From the NCBI GenBank assembly GCA_030693415.1, contig JAUYAR010000052.1:1-50204 (forward strand): a stretch of DNA of 50,204 nt, read 5' to 3'. Positions 1 to 8,964 of the stretch are shown in pieces; the first letter of the stretch is position 1; each line of letters begins with the position of its first letter. Source of the DNA: Candidatus Cloacimonadaceae bacterium (GTDB lineage Bacteria > Cloacimonadota > Cloacimonadia > Cloacimonadales > Cloacimonadaceae). Position numbers and translations under genes: made by a program. Under the pieces are notes generated by a model. The model did no database searches, had not been told where the DNA came from, and worked only from the letters and a program-made list of their open reading frames with translations.

Positions 1-138
1 TATCCTACGGACTGGTCATTCGCTTCCAGTTGCTCTCCACCCCACCTCACGGTGACGCAGTTACCTTCGGCTACAGAGTTTTAACGGTGCTCTGAACAGG
101 ACTTTCACCTGTCTGATATGTATCGCTCACAGGCGCAC
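1..138 (-). mobile_element. Group II intron, 5' end (runs off left edge)
   Basis: Read on the minus strand from 138, the sequence starts GTGCGCC, the usual 5' boundary of bacterial group II introns. It continues with the domain-I-like motifs GGTGAAAGTCC, GGTAACTGCGTC, GTGAGGTGGGGTGGA and GGAAGCGAA. It follows three bases (TTC) after a strong hairpin at 142-161, the target architecture of group IIC introns, which insert behind terminator-like stems. The reverse transcriptase gene and the 3' end would lie beyond base 1. The exact boundary is slightly uncertain because another hairpin in the window (13099-13125) is also followed by TTCGTGCGC. Confidence 0.78.
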
Positions 139-141
139 GAA

Positions 142-161
142 CGCCGACGTCCTCGTCGGCG
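142..161 (-). terminator. Hairpin, probable terminator and intron target
   Basis: A perfect 8-bp stem (CGCCGACG / CGTCGGCG) closes a 4-nt loop. It lies about 125 bp downstream of the minus-strand lipoprotein gene ending at 287 and directly precedes the intron start. There is no long T-run after it, because the intron begins three bases later, so its terminator role is inferred. A related stem is found at 13099-13116. Confidence 0.5.
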
Positions 162-286
162 ACACGAAGGGACTCTATCCCGTTTACGACAGTAGCGATG
201 ATACTCTCACATCCGACAAAGAAATTGACTTTTCGTGCAAAATCCCTTTACGGCTATGGGAGATAATGGTGCGCAAACTCCAAGTC

Positions 287-727
287 TTAGAAATAGCTCT
301 GATTTCCATAGAGCCGCCATTTATTTCCGTCGTAATAGAAATAGGAGGCATCGCCGCTAATGTTTGGTTCATCCAGAATGAGTGTATCGGAGGCGGATTG
401 AAAGCGCATTAGCATGGTCGCGGTGGCGCGCTCTCCATTCACAGAAATGAGAATGTTTTCCATATTGAGCATGGAATAAAGTGCCATGCGGTCGAGCCAG
501 AGTTCACGTAGCTGATAGTCCCGCATGCCTTTGTGCAAATAGTCCGGATGGGCATGACGCATGATTCCGGTAATGTTGCCGAAATTGAAACTGACCGAGA
601 TGTCATAGAGGATATCCCGGATCTCGGAAATGGCGGTGTCGTCGGGATCGTTCCAACCGCAAGAACCTATCATAAGTGCTATGATCAGCAATATAATAAG
701 CCGGATGAGCAGAACCCGTGAGGGCAT
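287..727 (-). CDS. Small lipoprotein, possibly NTF2-like
   Basis: The 146-residue protein begins with a hydrophobic segment (about residues 5-22) ending in a lipobox-like LMIGSC, so it is probably lipidated at Cys23 and anchored in the envelope. The rest (about 25-146) alternates helices and strands and ends in a strand rich in Tyr and Trp. This resembles the size and pattern of SnoaL/NTF2-like domains, but no catalytic motif is visible and the fold assignment is a guess. Its ATG overlaps the stop of the upstream methyltransferase gene by one base (TAATG), so it is probably the last gene of an htpX-rlmD-lipoprotein operon. No specific function can be assigned. Confidence 0.7.
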   Translation of the reverse strand: MPSRVLLIRLIILLIIALMIGSCGWNDPDDTAISEIRDILYDISVSFNFGNITGIMRHAHPDYLHKGMRDYQLRELWLDRMALYSMLNMENILISVNGERATATMLMRFQSASDTLILDEPNISGDASYFYYDGNKWRLYGNQSYF

Positions 728-2082
728 TATTTATTCCTGGTCAGCAGTGCCAGGCACTCAATGTGCCAGGTTTGGGGAAACATGTCGAAGGGTTGGATGA
801 ATTCGACGCGGTAGGCGTCTTTGGCGATGAAGAGTTTCATGTCCCGCGCCATGGTCATGGGCGAGCAGCTTAAATATATGATCCTGGGGATCTTGGCGCT
901 TAAAACAGCTTCAATGACCGAAGCTTCCAAACCCCCGCGAGGTGGATCGAAAACGATGGTGCTGAATCTGCCTTGTTCCTTGTCCGCCAATAGTTTCGGA
1001 AGCTGATCCTCCACCCGCGCGCGGATGAAGGAAAGATTGGTCAATCCGCTCAGATCGGCATTGAATTCTCCATCCATGCAAGCGAACTCGTTTTCCTCGA
1101 TACAGACTACTGTTTCAGCATGCTGGGCAAGGGGAATACCGATCGCGCCAATGCCGCTAAAGGCATCTATCACTCTATCCCGCTTGGAGATAAGCCCCGC
1201 GATCTGGTTCACGATCAGGTCCGCTGAATAGGGATTGACCTGCCAAAAACTGCGATAGTGAACTCTGAAGCGGCTGCCGCCAAGCTCGTCGATCATTGAA
1301 GGTTCGCCCCAAAGGAGCTTTTCCTCGGTGCCGAGAATAATGTTTCCGCGCTCGCGGTTGATGTTTTGCACGATGCCGCAAAGCGTTGGAAATTCTGCGG
1401 TTAGCTGTTTCACTAATAATCCTGAAAAAGGCAGTTTGGCGCTGAGGGTGACGAGCACGAGCAGTATCTGGCTGCCGTCTTTGTTCATCCGGAGACCGAG
1501 ATGCCTCAGGTTACCTTTGTGGCGCAATTCGTCATAGTCATCAATTCCGGAATTGAGGCAGATATCGGTCACGCGTTTGGCGATGGCGTCAAAGACCGGC
1601 GGGTGTATCTGGCATTCATTGTGGGAAACGATGTGGTGGGAGAATCTGGCAAAAATGCCGTATTCCATGCCTCCGGCACTTTTGCCGACGGGCATGAAGA
1701 CCTTGTTGCGATAGTGCTTTTCCTTTGGAGAAGGGATGATGTCGGCGATTTTGTCCGCAGCGATGAAGGGCTCAAAGACTTCGCGGAGCAGCGAGTTTTT
1801 CCACTTCAATTGATGGGTATAATCCGCCATCAGCCAATCGCAGCCTCCGCAGGCAGGGTCTTTGGTGAAGGCATCACAGGGTGGGGGAAGATATCCTTCT
1901 CCACGTGAGATATAGCGCAACACTCTGGCAAAGACGATCTCCTTACGCTCATGGCTGACGTTGGCGTCAATGACATCTCCGGGAAGGGTTTGGGAGACAA
2001 AAACGGCTTTGGAATTGGCAAATCCGATGCCATAACCGTTCATCGTCATTCTTTCGATCTTGAGCTGATAGATCTGTTTCAT
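727..2082 (-). CDS. rlmD: 23S rRNA (uracil-C5)-methyltransferase, RlmD/RumA type
   Basis: This 451-residue SAM-dependent RNA methyltransferase would methylate C5 of a uridine in 23S rRNA. A TRAM-like OB domain occupies about residues 1-60. A Cys cluster (CDAFTKDPACGGC near 75-90, with a fourth Cys in HNECQ near 155) matches the [4Fe-4S] site of RumA-type enzymes. The SAM site is DAFSGIGAIG, followed by the FDPPRGG motif and the catalytic cysteine in YLSCSPMTMARD. Length is normal for the family. Its ATG overlaps the htpX stop by four bases (ATGA), indicating translational coupling. RlmC, or TrmA-family enzymes acting on tRNA, are the alternatives; the Cys cluster favours RlmD. Confidence 0.88.
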   Translation of the reverse strand: MKQIYQLKIERMTMNGYGIGFANSKAVFVSQTLPGDVIDANVSHERKEIVFARVLRYISRGEGYLPPPCDAFTKDPACGGCDWLMADYTHQLKWKNSLLREVFEPFIAADKIADIIPSPKEKHYRNKVFMPVGKSAGGMEYGIFARFSHHIVSHNECQIHPPVFDAIAKRVTDICLNSGIDDYDELRHKGNLRHLGLRMNKDGSQILLVLVTLSAKLPFSGLLVKQLTAEFPTLCGIVQNINRERGNIILGTEEKLLWGEPSMIDELGGSRFRVHYRSFWQVNPYSADLIVNQIAGLISKRDRVIDAFSGIGAIGIPLAQHAETVVCIEENEFACMDGEFNADLSGLTNLSFIRARVEDQLPKLLADKEQGRFSTIVFDPPRGGLEASVIEAVLSAKIPRIIYLSCSPMTMARDMKLFIAKDAYRVEFIQPFDMFPQTWHIECLALLTRNK

Positions 2083-2951
2083 ATCATCTTCCTAAGCCGC
2101 TCAATGCGGTCTTTCATGGCTGGGTGTGTGGCATAGAGCGATGCCTTGCGAGTATTGTTGATCTTTGCCGTGGCATAGGCGTCCGTCTTCTTTTCCGGAA
2201 CGTGGAGACGTCCGATCTTTTCCAGCGCGTTGATCATGTTTGCGGCACCGGTGAGCCTTGCTGCTCCACCGTCCGCGCGGTATTCGCGAAAGCGTGAATA
2301 ACTGCAGATGGGGATGTATGCAAGCAGGAAAAGCACGTTTTGCAAAAGCATTACCACAATGAAATAGCCGAAAAAGCCAAGTCCGCCTCTGCCGTTTTTG
2401 TCGCGCATGGCGACATCCAGCGCGAAGGCAAGAACTCTTGCCAAAAACATCACGAAGGTATTGACCAAGCCCATCAGCAGAGTCATCGTAACCATGTCTC
2501 CCTGTGTGATATGCGTCATTTCGTGTCCGGCTACGGCGGCGATCTCCTCTTCGGAAAGATTGTCTAAAAGACCACTGGAAAAGGCGATCAGGGAGCTGTT
2601 TCGCGTGGCACCGGTGGCGAAGGCGTTTGCATCCTGTGATGGATAGATCCCCACTTCCGGCATTTTGATCTTCTCAAAGGCTGCCATCTTTTCGATCGTA
2701 TCATAGAGAAAGCGGGCTTTCCCACTCGCCTCTTCGGGTTTGACGAGCTTGACCTTGTATGCCAGCTTGACGGCGAACTTGCTCGTCCACAAGGAGATAA
2801 AGGATCCGGCAAAGCCGAAAATGGCACAGATGGCAAGCAGTCCCCACAATTGATCCATGGGGATATTGATCAGGGACAGAATGACGGAGATCACCATCAT
2901 CACCAAAAGGTTCGTAATGATGAAGATCCCGAAGCGTTTTAAACCGGTCAT
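2079..2951 (-). CDS. htpX: HtpX-type membrane zinc metalloprotease
   Basis: This 290-residue M48-family protease would degrade misfolded membrane proteins. Two N-terminal membrane segments (about 8-28 and 35-53) are followed by the zinc motif in AGHEMTH (HExxH, near residue 140), two further hydrophobic segments (about 150-172 and 190-215), and the third zinc ligand Glu in FREYRADGGAA. The order is typical of HtpX. It lies 11 bp behind the large secreted protein gene and overlaps the start of rlmD. A stress-response role is inferred from the family; no heat-shock promoter was recognised. Confidence 0.9.
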   Translation of the reverse strand: MTGLKRFGIFIITNLLVMMVISVILSLINIPMDQLWGLLAICAIFGFAGSFISLWTSKFAVKLAYKVKLVKPEEASGKARFLYDTIEKMAAFEKIKMPEVGIYPSQDANAFATGATRNSSLIAFSSGLLDNLSEEEIAAVAGHEMTHITQGDMVTMTLLMGLVNTFVMFLARVLAFALDVAMRDKNGRGGLGFFGYFIVVMLLQNVLFLLAYIPICSYSRFREYRADGGAARLTGAANMINALEKIGRLHVPEKKTDAYATAKINNTRKASLYATHPAMKDRIERLRKMI

Positions 2952-2962
2952 TAATACTCCAA

Positions 2963-5749
2963 TTATTTCAGCATCAACATCTTGCGTGTGCTGCCATAGC
3001 TTCCGCTCTGCATACGGTAGTAGTAGATCCCGCTGCTTACAGGCTTGCCGTTGTTGTCATTTCCGTTCCAGACCGCACTATGGACACCGGCGTTTTTGCT
3101 TTCGTCGAGAAGGTTCTTGACCAATTGACCCTTTTGATTATAGATATCAATGTGCACGATTCCCGCTTCCTTGAGGGAGAAGGAGATGCTCGTGCTGGGA
3201 TTGAAGGGATTGGGATGGTTTCCGATCAACGCAGTTAACAGATTTGGTGTTCCGGGGTCGTCATTGGAGGATCCGGTAATCACGCTGGCGGTTTGGGATG
3301 GTGGAGACGCGTATTCTCCGAAATAGATTGCTTTCACGAAGAAGGTGTAAGTTCCTGGGGGCGGGACATCTACGAGATTAGTGAGGTTGGGATCATTTTC
3401 CGTAGCGATAAGTTGGTTGTTGCGAAAGATCTGGAATCCGCTCAAGCCCCAAGGCAGACCGCCTGTGAAACCCCATGTGAGCAGAACATGCGTTCCGGCA
3501 AAGACTTCCGCAGTGAGAAATGAAGGTGCCAGGAATTCTGCCAGGAAGAAGTCATTCGCATTTCGGGGTGTGAGATAGTTTCCGTCCGTGCGGGAATTGG
3601 GGATTCCGGTGAGCCGGACGGGGACGTTTGGCATCTGCGTTCCGATGTAGTTCACGTCATAGAAAGTGGTGCGAAGATTGATCGTCTGGCTGCCGTCGAG
3701 ATTGGCGATCGGATAGACGGTGCCGTTGGCAAAGTTCTCTCCGGTATCGGGGAAAAGCACTCCGTCGAAGGTTACCAGCTCGGATTCATAGTCCTCGAAA
3801 TTATTGATAAAGCTCTGGAAAGTGATCACTTGGGGGACGACTACGTTGCCGGTGGAGCTGGGTGCGCCGGGATTGATCGTGGGAACTAATTGCAGCATTC
3901 CTCCATAGACGGATAGGGTGCCCACAAGGTTGCTAAAGGCGTCGCCGACAAAGTAGGGACTGGCGATCACGCCATTCAGATCGTCGATCAGGATTCCGGC
4001 ACTGCCGTCCTGGATGAATTTCTGGTTACGATATGCTTGGGCAAAAGTCACCACCGCTTCACCGGTTAGGCGATAGATCGTTGTCCCTGTGGGAGATAGA
4101 CGCAAAGCGGCGATGGTGGATACATTTACCGGGAAGGTATAGGTAGCCGAGCTAATGGAGGAAGGAGGGAATCCGGTGAGAAATGCAATCGCTTTCAATG
4201 TGGTGGTGGCGGAGATATTGATCGGGGTTGAATACAACGCCGATGAGGTGGTCGGGTTGCTGCCGTCCAAGGTATAATAAATCGCCGCGCCGGTAGTTGT
4301 CGTGCTGATGGAAACAGTTATGGGAGAATAGTATGAGCCGGCGGGGACGCTGAAGGTGGGAGCTGCGACGTTGCCTGTAGTGGTTTCAAAATCGGAAAGC
4401 CACCGTGGTGTGAAATATGCTCCGTCCGTGCGGGAAGTGGGAATGCCGGTGATGTGCCTCGGCGATGTGGGCAGAGGGGTTCCGATATAATCCACGTCAT
4501 AGAAGGTAGTGCGGATGTTATAGTCCGAATCCTGATCATAGCTGGGATAGACGATGCCGTTGGCAAAATTGCCCGTGGGGGTGGTGAAGGATACTTCCGT
4601 CACCTTGATCAGCCTGGATTCATAGGTTTCAAAGCTGCTGATAAGCTGTTCATAACTGACGGTGAGAGGGGTCACGGTATTATTCGTCGAGCTTGCCGCG
4701 GGGGCATTCAAAGTGGGCACAAATTGCAGCATTCCACCAAACTCGCTGAGCTTTCCGGTGAACCCGGTAATCCCGTCATAGACGTTGTATATTGTGGTGA
4801 TTATCCCGTTTACGTCATCGATGAGCAATCCCGCGCCGGTATCCTGCACATATTTCTGGTTGCGGAAAGTCTGTTTGAAGGTCAAAATCACTTGGCTAAC
4901 AATTACATAGACGGTGACTCCATCCACAGGCATGGTTCTGAGCTGAGCGAGCGAATTGACCGTCACCGGGAAGCTGTAGGTGCCCGTGGCGATGTTTGAA
5001 TTGTTGTGCCCGGGGGCGGTGGCGATGGCTTTCACCGTGGTGGTTTGCGAGATCGTGAAAGGAGCGGTGTAGGGTGTGGAAGCCGGTGTGGGCGTCGTGC
5101 CATTAGTGGTATAGAAGATGCTTGAGCCCGCTGTGGAACAGGATATCGAGACCGAAACCGGCGCCGCGAAAAATCCGGGCAGGGGCGCAAAAATGGGTGT
5201 CGCGGTCGTGGGTGTTCCGCCTCCGAAGGCAGTCCATTGGAGGTTGTCGATAGTGAGCTGCCGGTTCACGGCTCCACCGGTGATATGCCTGATCTCAATC
5301 ACAACGTTGCCGGAGACATTGATGCCATTCACTGCAAAGGTATGAACCGTCGGATCTCCACCGGTAGGTTCGCCAAATTCCTGCGAGTTGGCGATGAATA
5401 CGTTGTTCACATAGAGCGCTACCTGACGCACTCCAGAGGAAGTATATGCCTTGCGCATCTGCACGCTGAAATCACCGATTCCGTTTGGAATCGGATCGGA
5501 GATGGTCCTGCTGGGGGCGTCGGAGCGGCGTAAAAGCATGCCGTTGCCCTCAATCTGGTTGACGTTCGTTCCGGCGGTGGAACCGGTAACATGCCAGTAA
5601 TTCCAGGTCACACCGTTGTCTCCGACGAAGTTTCCGTCGATATATGCGGTGCCGGTATAGGTAAAATTGGTAAAGGTCTCCAGACCTTGGGCGTTCAGGA
5701 TCCCGATCAATGCGATCAGGATCAGGGCGAATAGTACTAGCTTTTTCAT
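2963..5749 (-). CDS. Large secreted modular protein with C-terminal sorting domain
   Basis: Starting at the ATG at 5749, which follows an AAGGAG site and opens a clear signal peptide (MKKLVLFALILIALIGILNA), the protein has 928 residues. A longer upstream reading is possible but lacks these signals. An N-terminal domain (about 20-180) is followed by two tandem modules. Each has a chitobiase/hexosaminidase C-terminal-like repeat (YYTLDGSNPTTSS type, near 181-255 and 463-540) and a larger beta domain with the conserved pattern FRNQK(Y/F)(V/I)QD.(G/S)AG.LIDD, resembling DUF5689. A fibronectin-III-like domain (about 740-820) and the FlgD-like sorting module (NPFNPSTS near 845, ending in KMLMLK) close it. 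It is probably exported to the cell surface. The ligand is unknown. Confidence 0.82.
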   Translation of the reverse strand: MKKLVLFALILIALIGILNAQGLETFTNFTYTGTAYIDGNFVGDNGVTWNYWHVTGSTAGTNVNQIEGNGMLLRRSDAPSRTISDPIPNGIGDFSVQMRKAYTSSGVRQVALYVNNVFIANSQEFGEPTGGDPTVHTFAVNGINVSGNVVIEIRHITGGAVNRQLTIDNLQWTAFGGGTPTTATPIFAPLPGFFAAPVSVSISCSTAGSSIFYTTNGTTPTPASTPYTAPFTISQTTTVKAIATAPGHNNSNIATGTYSFPVTVNSLAQLRTMPVDGVTVYVIVSQVILTFKQTFRNQKYVQDTGAGLLIDDVNGIITTIYNVYDGITGFTGKLSEFGGMLQFVPTLNAPAASSTNNTVTPLTVSYEQLISSFETYESRLIKVTEVSFTTPTGNFANGIVYPSYDQDSDYNIRTTFYDVDYIGTPLPTSPRHITGIPTSRTDGAYFTPRWLSDFETTTGNVAAPTFSVPAGSYYSPITVSISTTTTGAAIYYTLDGSNPTTSSALYSTPINISATTTLKAIAFLTGFPPSSISSATYTFPVNVSTIAALRLSPTGTTIYRLTGEAVVTFAQAYRNQKFIQDGSAGILIDDLNGVIASPYFVGDAFSNLVGTLSVYGGMLQLVPTINPGAPSSTGNVVVPQVITFQSFINNFEDYESELVTFDGVLFPDTGENFANGTVYPIANLDGSQTINLRTTFYDVNYIGTQMPNVPVRLTGIPNSRTDGNYLTPRNANDFFLAEFLAPSFLTAEVFAGTHVLLTWGFTGGLPWGLSGFQIFRNNQLIATENDPNLTNLVDVPPPGTYTFFVKAIYFGEYASPPSQTASVITGSSNDDPGTPNLLTALIGNHPNPFNPSTSISFSLKEAGIVHIDIYNQKGQLVKNLLDESKNAGVHSAVWNGNDNNGKPVSSGIYYYRMQSGSYGSTRKMLMLK

Positions 5750-5973
5750 CTTCAACTCCTTGAAGGGGTATTTATTTATCTCATTTATTCTTTGCTCACT
5801 ATCTATACAATAAGCGAAAGGACAGATTTGAGGAATGTGGATTATCGGCAAGGAAAATCTTTTTCAGGGATCAAAAATCCGTTTCACAAGCCTTGCCCGC
5901 AGTTCTTGCTTGACAGATTTTGCCACTCCTGATGATTTACCATAGAATGAAAATGGAGATTAGGAACATAACA

Positions 5974-7455
5974 ATGAATAAACTGTTTGTTAGTATCCTG
6001 CTGAGCGCGATAATGCTAAGTGTGGCTTTTGCACAAAGCCCCGCGGCGGAATTTAAACAAAAGATGATGGCTGCCGATACCGAAGCCAAAGCGCTGGCTT
6101 TGATCCATGAATATCTGCCCAAGCTGAGCGATCTGGAAGACTTGCGTGCTTTGCAAAACTACTGGATGCGTCTGGATGCCAATGCCTGCCGTGCTTTTTT
6201 TGCACGGAAGCATCGTGAAGAACCAGAATCCCCCGCCTATAATTATCTCTATTTGCGCAACCATGAGGAAAACTCCGTGCAGCTTTCCGGTTCGCGCTCC
6301 TTGATCGCCCAAGCGCCTGAGTTTTATTGGGCATACCGGCTTTTCTATTCCACCTATGCCCAAATTATGATCAATGAAGATGAAAAAGCCGCCTTGACAG
6401 AAGATCTGAATCGGCATCGTTCCACCGATCTTGCACTTATGCAGGACGGACTGGGACGTTTTCCGGCAGACGACTATGCGCTGCTCGCCCTGTTTCACTA
6501 CTTCAATCACGCCAAGGATCATAGCCGGGCGGAATCCTATCTCATTCAGTTGCGGGACATCGGCGCCCTCGAAACGAATTTTAACCTCATGCTCCAATTT
6601 ATCAAGGAATCCAAGCGCATCCGTGCCTTCGAAATCCTCTTTCCGCGCATGCTTTCCTCCGCGGTCGCGAACCGCAAGATTCCCGCGGCGGACAGCATCC
6701 GGGTCTATAACAACTACCTGATGTTCGTCTATCAATCCGCCAGCCTCTGGGATGAGCTGGAAAGCTGGCTGAACGCCAACCCGGAGTATCTAAACAGCGA
6801 TTCCACCATCCTGATCCGCATCGAACTGGCGATCGTCCGCAAACAATATGATGCCGCAATGAATCTGATCGATCTGGCGTTGGCAACAAATAGCGTCACC
6901 GTGGACGACCTCGTCGATCACGAACGCTATGCACCCTTGAGAGAACGCCCCAATTGGGATATCTATGTCAAAACGGCGCGCGCCAACGAGGACATAGCCA
7001 AAGCCCAACGCCGCGTGGAAACCATTGCCAAAAGGATATCCAAGCCCTCGCCGGATTGGGAACTGCCCGACGAAAAGGGAAACATCGTCAAACTGAACGA
7101 TCTCAAAGGCACGCCGATACTGCTCTATTTTTGGGCTACCTGGTGTACGCCATGCCGCACGGACATGCCTCTGATCGAGAGTTGGATGAAGACTTTTACC
7201 ATGGATAGAATCAAGGTCTTTGCCGTCAATACCTGGGAAAACGATTCCCCAAAAGCAGTAGCCTACATGAAAGAAAATCGGCTCAGCATGCCCTTGCTCT
7301 TTGGTAATAACGATCTGATGACCGCTTTCAACATTTCAGGCATCCCTTATATCTGCGCTATCGACAAGGATGGAAAGATCGCCTTCGAGGAAAGAGGGTT
7401 CGGTGATTTCATGCCGGAAAAGCTCACGGTTTGGATGGAAGAACTTCTGAAATAA
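5974..7455 (+). CDS. Secreted TlpA/ResA-like thioredoxin with helical N-terminal region
   Basis: The chosen ATG at 5974 follows AGGA by eight bases and opens a signal peptide (MNKLFVSILLSAIMLSVAFA); in-frame ATGs upstream lack both. The 493-residue product has an alpha-helical, TPR-like region (about 25-350) and a thioredoxin domain (about 360-493) with the redox motif WCTPC near residue 390 and the conserved cis-Pro in SGIPY. It probably acts in the periplasm as a thiol-disulfide reductase; the helical part may bind a partner. An exact TTGACA lies at 5910-5915 in the divergent gap, but no convincing -10 box was found. The helix-hairpin-helix gene follows after 12 bp. Confidence 0.84.
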   Translation: MNKLFVSILLSAIMLSVAFAQSPAAEFKQKMMAADTEAKALALIHEYLPKLSDLEDLRALQNYWMRLDANACRAFFARKHREEPESPAYNYLYLRNHEENSVQLSGSRSLIAQAPEFYWAYRLFYSTYAQIMINEDEKAALTEDLNRHRSTDLALMQDGLGRFPADDYALLALFHYFNHAKDHSRAESYLIQLRDIGALETNFNLMLQFIKESKRIRAFEILFPRMLSSAVANRKIPAADSIRVYNNYLMFVYQSASLWDELESWLNANPEYLNSDSTILIRIELAIVRKQYDAAMNLIDLALATNSVTVDDLVDHERYAPLRERPNWDIYVKTARANEDIAKAQRRVETIAKRISKPSPDWELPDEKGNIVKLNDLKGTPILLYFWATWCTPCRTDMPLIESWMKTFTMDRIKVFAVNTWENDSPKAVAYMKENRLSMPLLFGNNDLMTAFNISGIPYICAIDKDGKIAFEERGFGDFMPEKLTVWMEELLK

Positions 7456-7467
7456 GGAGATATCGCA

Positions 7468-8121
7468 ATGCGCAACCCGATCAACAATCTCCTCACGCCT
7501 CAAGAGCAGAAAGTGCTGCTCTATCTGGCATGCTTTTTCATGCTGGGAGGGGCTTTGAACCTGATGGGATGGACTCCTTTGGCGGCTTCGAAACGCCCCG
7601 TCTCGACCTCCGAGATCAAGGAAACCGTCAAGACCGACGCCGAGATCAAAATCGACATTCGCACTGCCACGAAAGAGGAATTGATCCTACTGCCCGGCAT
7701 CGGTGAAAAACGCGCCGCGGACATCATCGCCCGCCGCAAGGAAAAGCCTTTTCAAAATGTGAGCGAGATCATGGATATCAAAGGCATCGGGCAGGGCACC
7801 TACGAAAAGATGAAACCGATGCTGATTATCTTCGGCGATAGCGAGATCGTCGCCCCCGTTGCCAAAAGCCCATCCACAAAGGAAAACGGCGGCACAAAAA
7901 AGTCAACACTCAGCAAAGCGGACGATGACTCCATCGTCAATATCAACTCCGGTGGCATATCCGAACTCACCAAACTCAGCGGCATCGGCGAAGTCAAAGC
8001 AAGAGCGATCATTGATTACCGCAAGGAAAACGGCGCCTTCGGCAGCATCGAGGACCTCGTCAAGGTCAAAGGCATCGGCGCTAAGACGCTGGAAAAGATC
8101 CGTCACCGCCTTGCGATTTGA
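7468..8121 (+). CDS. Membrane-anchored double helix-hairpin-helix protein, ComEA-like
   Basis: The 217-residue protein has one N-terminal membrane segment (about 14-36) and two ComEA-type helix-hairpin-helix domains. The first (about 55-115) contains LLPGIGEKRAADIIARR and IKGIGQGTYEKM. The second (about 150-216) contains LSGIGEVKARAIIDYR and VKGIGAKTLEKI. Such domains bind DNA through the Gly-rich hairpins, and membrane-anchored ComEA proteins take part in DNA uptake. No other competence genes lie next to it, although comM is at 42293. Duplication of the domain is somewhat unusual; the classical ComEA has one tandem unit. Start chosen at ATG 7468 after AAGGAG. Confidence 0.82.
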   Translation: MRNPINNLLTPQEQKVLLYLACFFMLGGALNLMGWTPLAASKRPVSTSEIKETVKTDAEIKIDIRTATKEELILLPGIGEKRAADIIARRKEKPFQNVSEIMDIKGIGQGTYEKMKPMLIIFGDSEIVAPVAKSPSTKENGGTKKSTLSKADDDSIVNINSGGISELTKLSGIGEVKARAIIDYRKENGAFGSIEDLVKVKGIGAKTLEKIRHRLAI

Positions 8122-8209
8122 TGTTTTGAAACGGATTATACGTTTTTAATTGACATAAAATGGCATTGTGTCAGCATGGTTTCATTAAATAAGGTTATTG
8201 GGAGAAATG

Positions 8210-8782
8210 ATGAAAAATACAGGACGCAGTTGGGTGCCGACCGTCACGCTGGCAAAGCTCTTCGAGGAACAAAACCAGTTCTTCGACGCTATTGCCGCCT
8301 ATGAATTGATCAGCCAAAACGATGCCTCGCCCGCAGTGCGGGAGCGCATCGAAGCTCTGCACATCCGCATATTAAACGATCCCAGCAACCGTTATGATCC
8401 CCGCATTGAAAAGCTCTTTACGCCTGAGGAGCTGGCATATCTCAAAATCTTGAACCACAACGGTTTTGAGAATATGGCACAAGCCGCGCAAAAGATCAGT
8501 GAAGGCGCCCTCGATGCCGATATCTTTTTCGATGATGATGAGGATTTTGGCTTCGAAGAACCCGAACAGCGCGACCTGCTCACCCAGATGCTGATGGAGA
8601 TCGAACAGCAAGCCCAGATGAACATCTTAGACACCGCCACCGAATATTCCGAATACACCGTTCGGGATCTCATGATCGCCCTTTTGGGCAAATTCGATCC
8701 CAAACAAAAGCTCAACGACATCAAATTTAGCGAACTTATCTCAATCTTTGTGGAGATGCAGAGCTTCAAACCCAGAGATTGA
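8210..8782 (+). CDS. Acidic protein of unknown function
   Basis: I do not recognise the family. The ATG at 8210 is preceded by GGGAG at a good distance; a TTG at 8198 would add four residues. The 190-residue product begins with a helix-turn-helix-like repeat (LAKLFEEQNQFFDAIAAYELIS, consistent with a TPR) and carries a strongly acidic stretch (FFDDDEDFGFEEPEQRD) near residues 105-121. It ends in a helical region. No signal peptide or membrane segment is visible, so it is probably cytoplasmic. Its stop overlaps the next small gene by ATGA, which implies co-translation with the Cys-rich protein and possibly rsmD. Confidence 0.65.
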   Translation: MKNTGRSWVPTVTLAKLFEEQNQFFDAIAAYELISQNDASPAVRERIEALHIRILNDPSNRYDPRIEKLFTPEELAYLKILNHNGFENMAQAAQKISEGALDADIFFDDDEDFGFEEPEQRDLLTQMLMEIEQQAQMNILDTATEYSEYTVRDLMIALLGKFDPKQKLNDIKFSELISIFVEMQSFKPRD

Positions 8783-8949
8783 TGAACAACAAGGACTTGA
8801 GCAAATACAACAAGCTTTGCGCGCGCTGCCGCAAGAAGTGTAAGCAGGAAAAACGCATCATCGTGATCTCCTGTCCGCGTTTCGTTGCCGAGCCCGTGCA
8901 ACTGATGGTCAAGCTGAAGTTTCCCCCCGGCAGACCCAAAAAGCTCTGA
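8782..8949 (+). CDS. Small Cys-rich (zinc-ribbon-like) protein, 55 aa
   Basis: The short frame starts at an ATG overlapping the preceding stop (ATGA) and encodes 55 residues. It has four cysteines in the order CARC, CKQ and SCPRF, followed by a basic, Pro-rich tail ending PPGRPKKL. The spacing could hold one zinc ion, and the basic charge suggests nucleic-acid or ribosome contact. That is inference; no family was recognised. Support for a real gene comes from the stop-start overlap, the absence of another frame on either strand that explains the interval, and the 15-bp distance to rsmD. Confidence 0.6.
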   Translation: MNNKDLSKYNKLCARCRKKCKQEKRIIVISCPRFVAEPVQLMVKLKFPPGRPKKL

Positions 8950-8964
8950 TTTTCCGGAGCCCCG

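Noticed and set aside
1-138. tmRNA, RNase P or rRNA fragment at the left edge
   Set aside because: The GTGCGCC start, GGTGAAAGTCC and the position behind a hairpin fit a group II intron better; no tmRNA or rRNA core motif was recognised.
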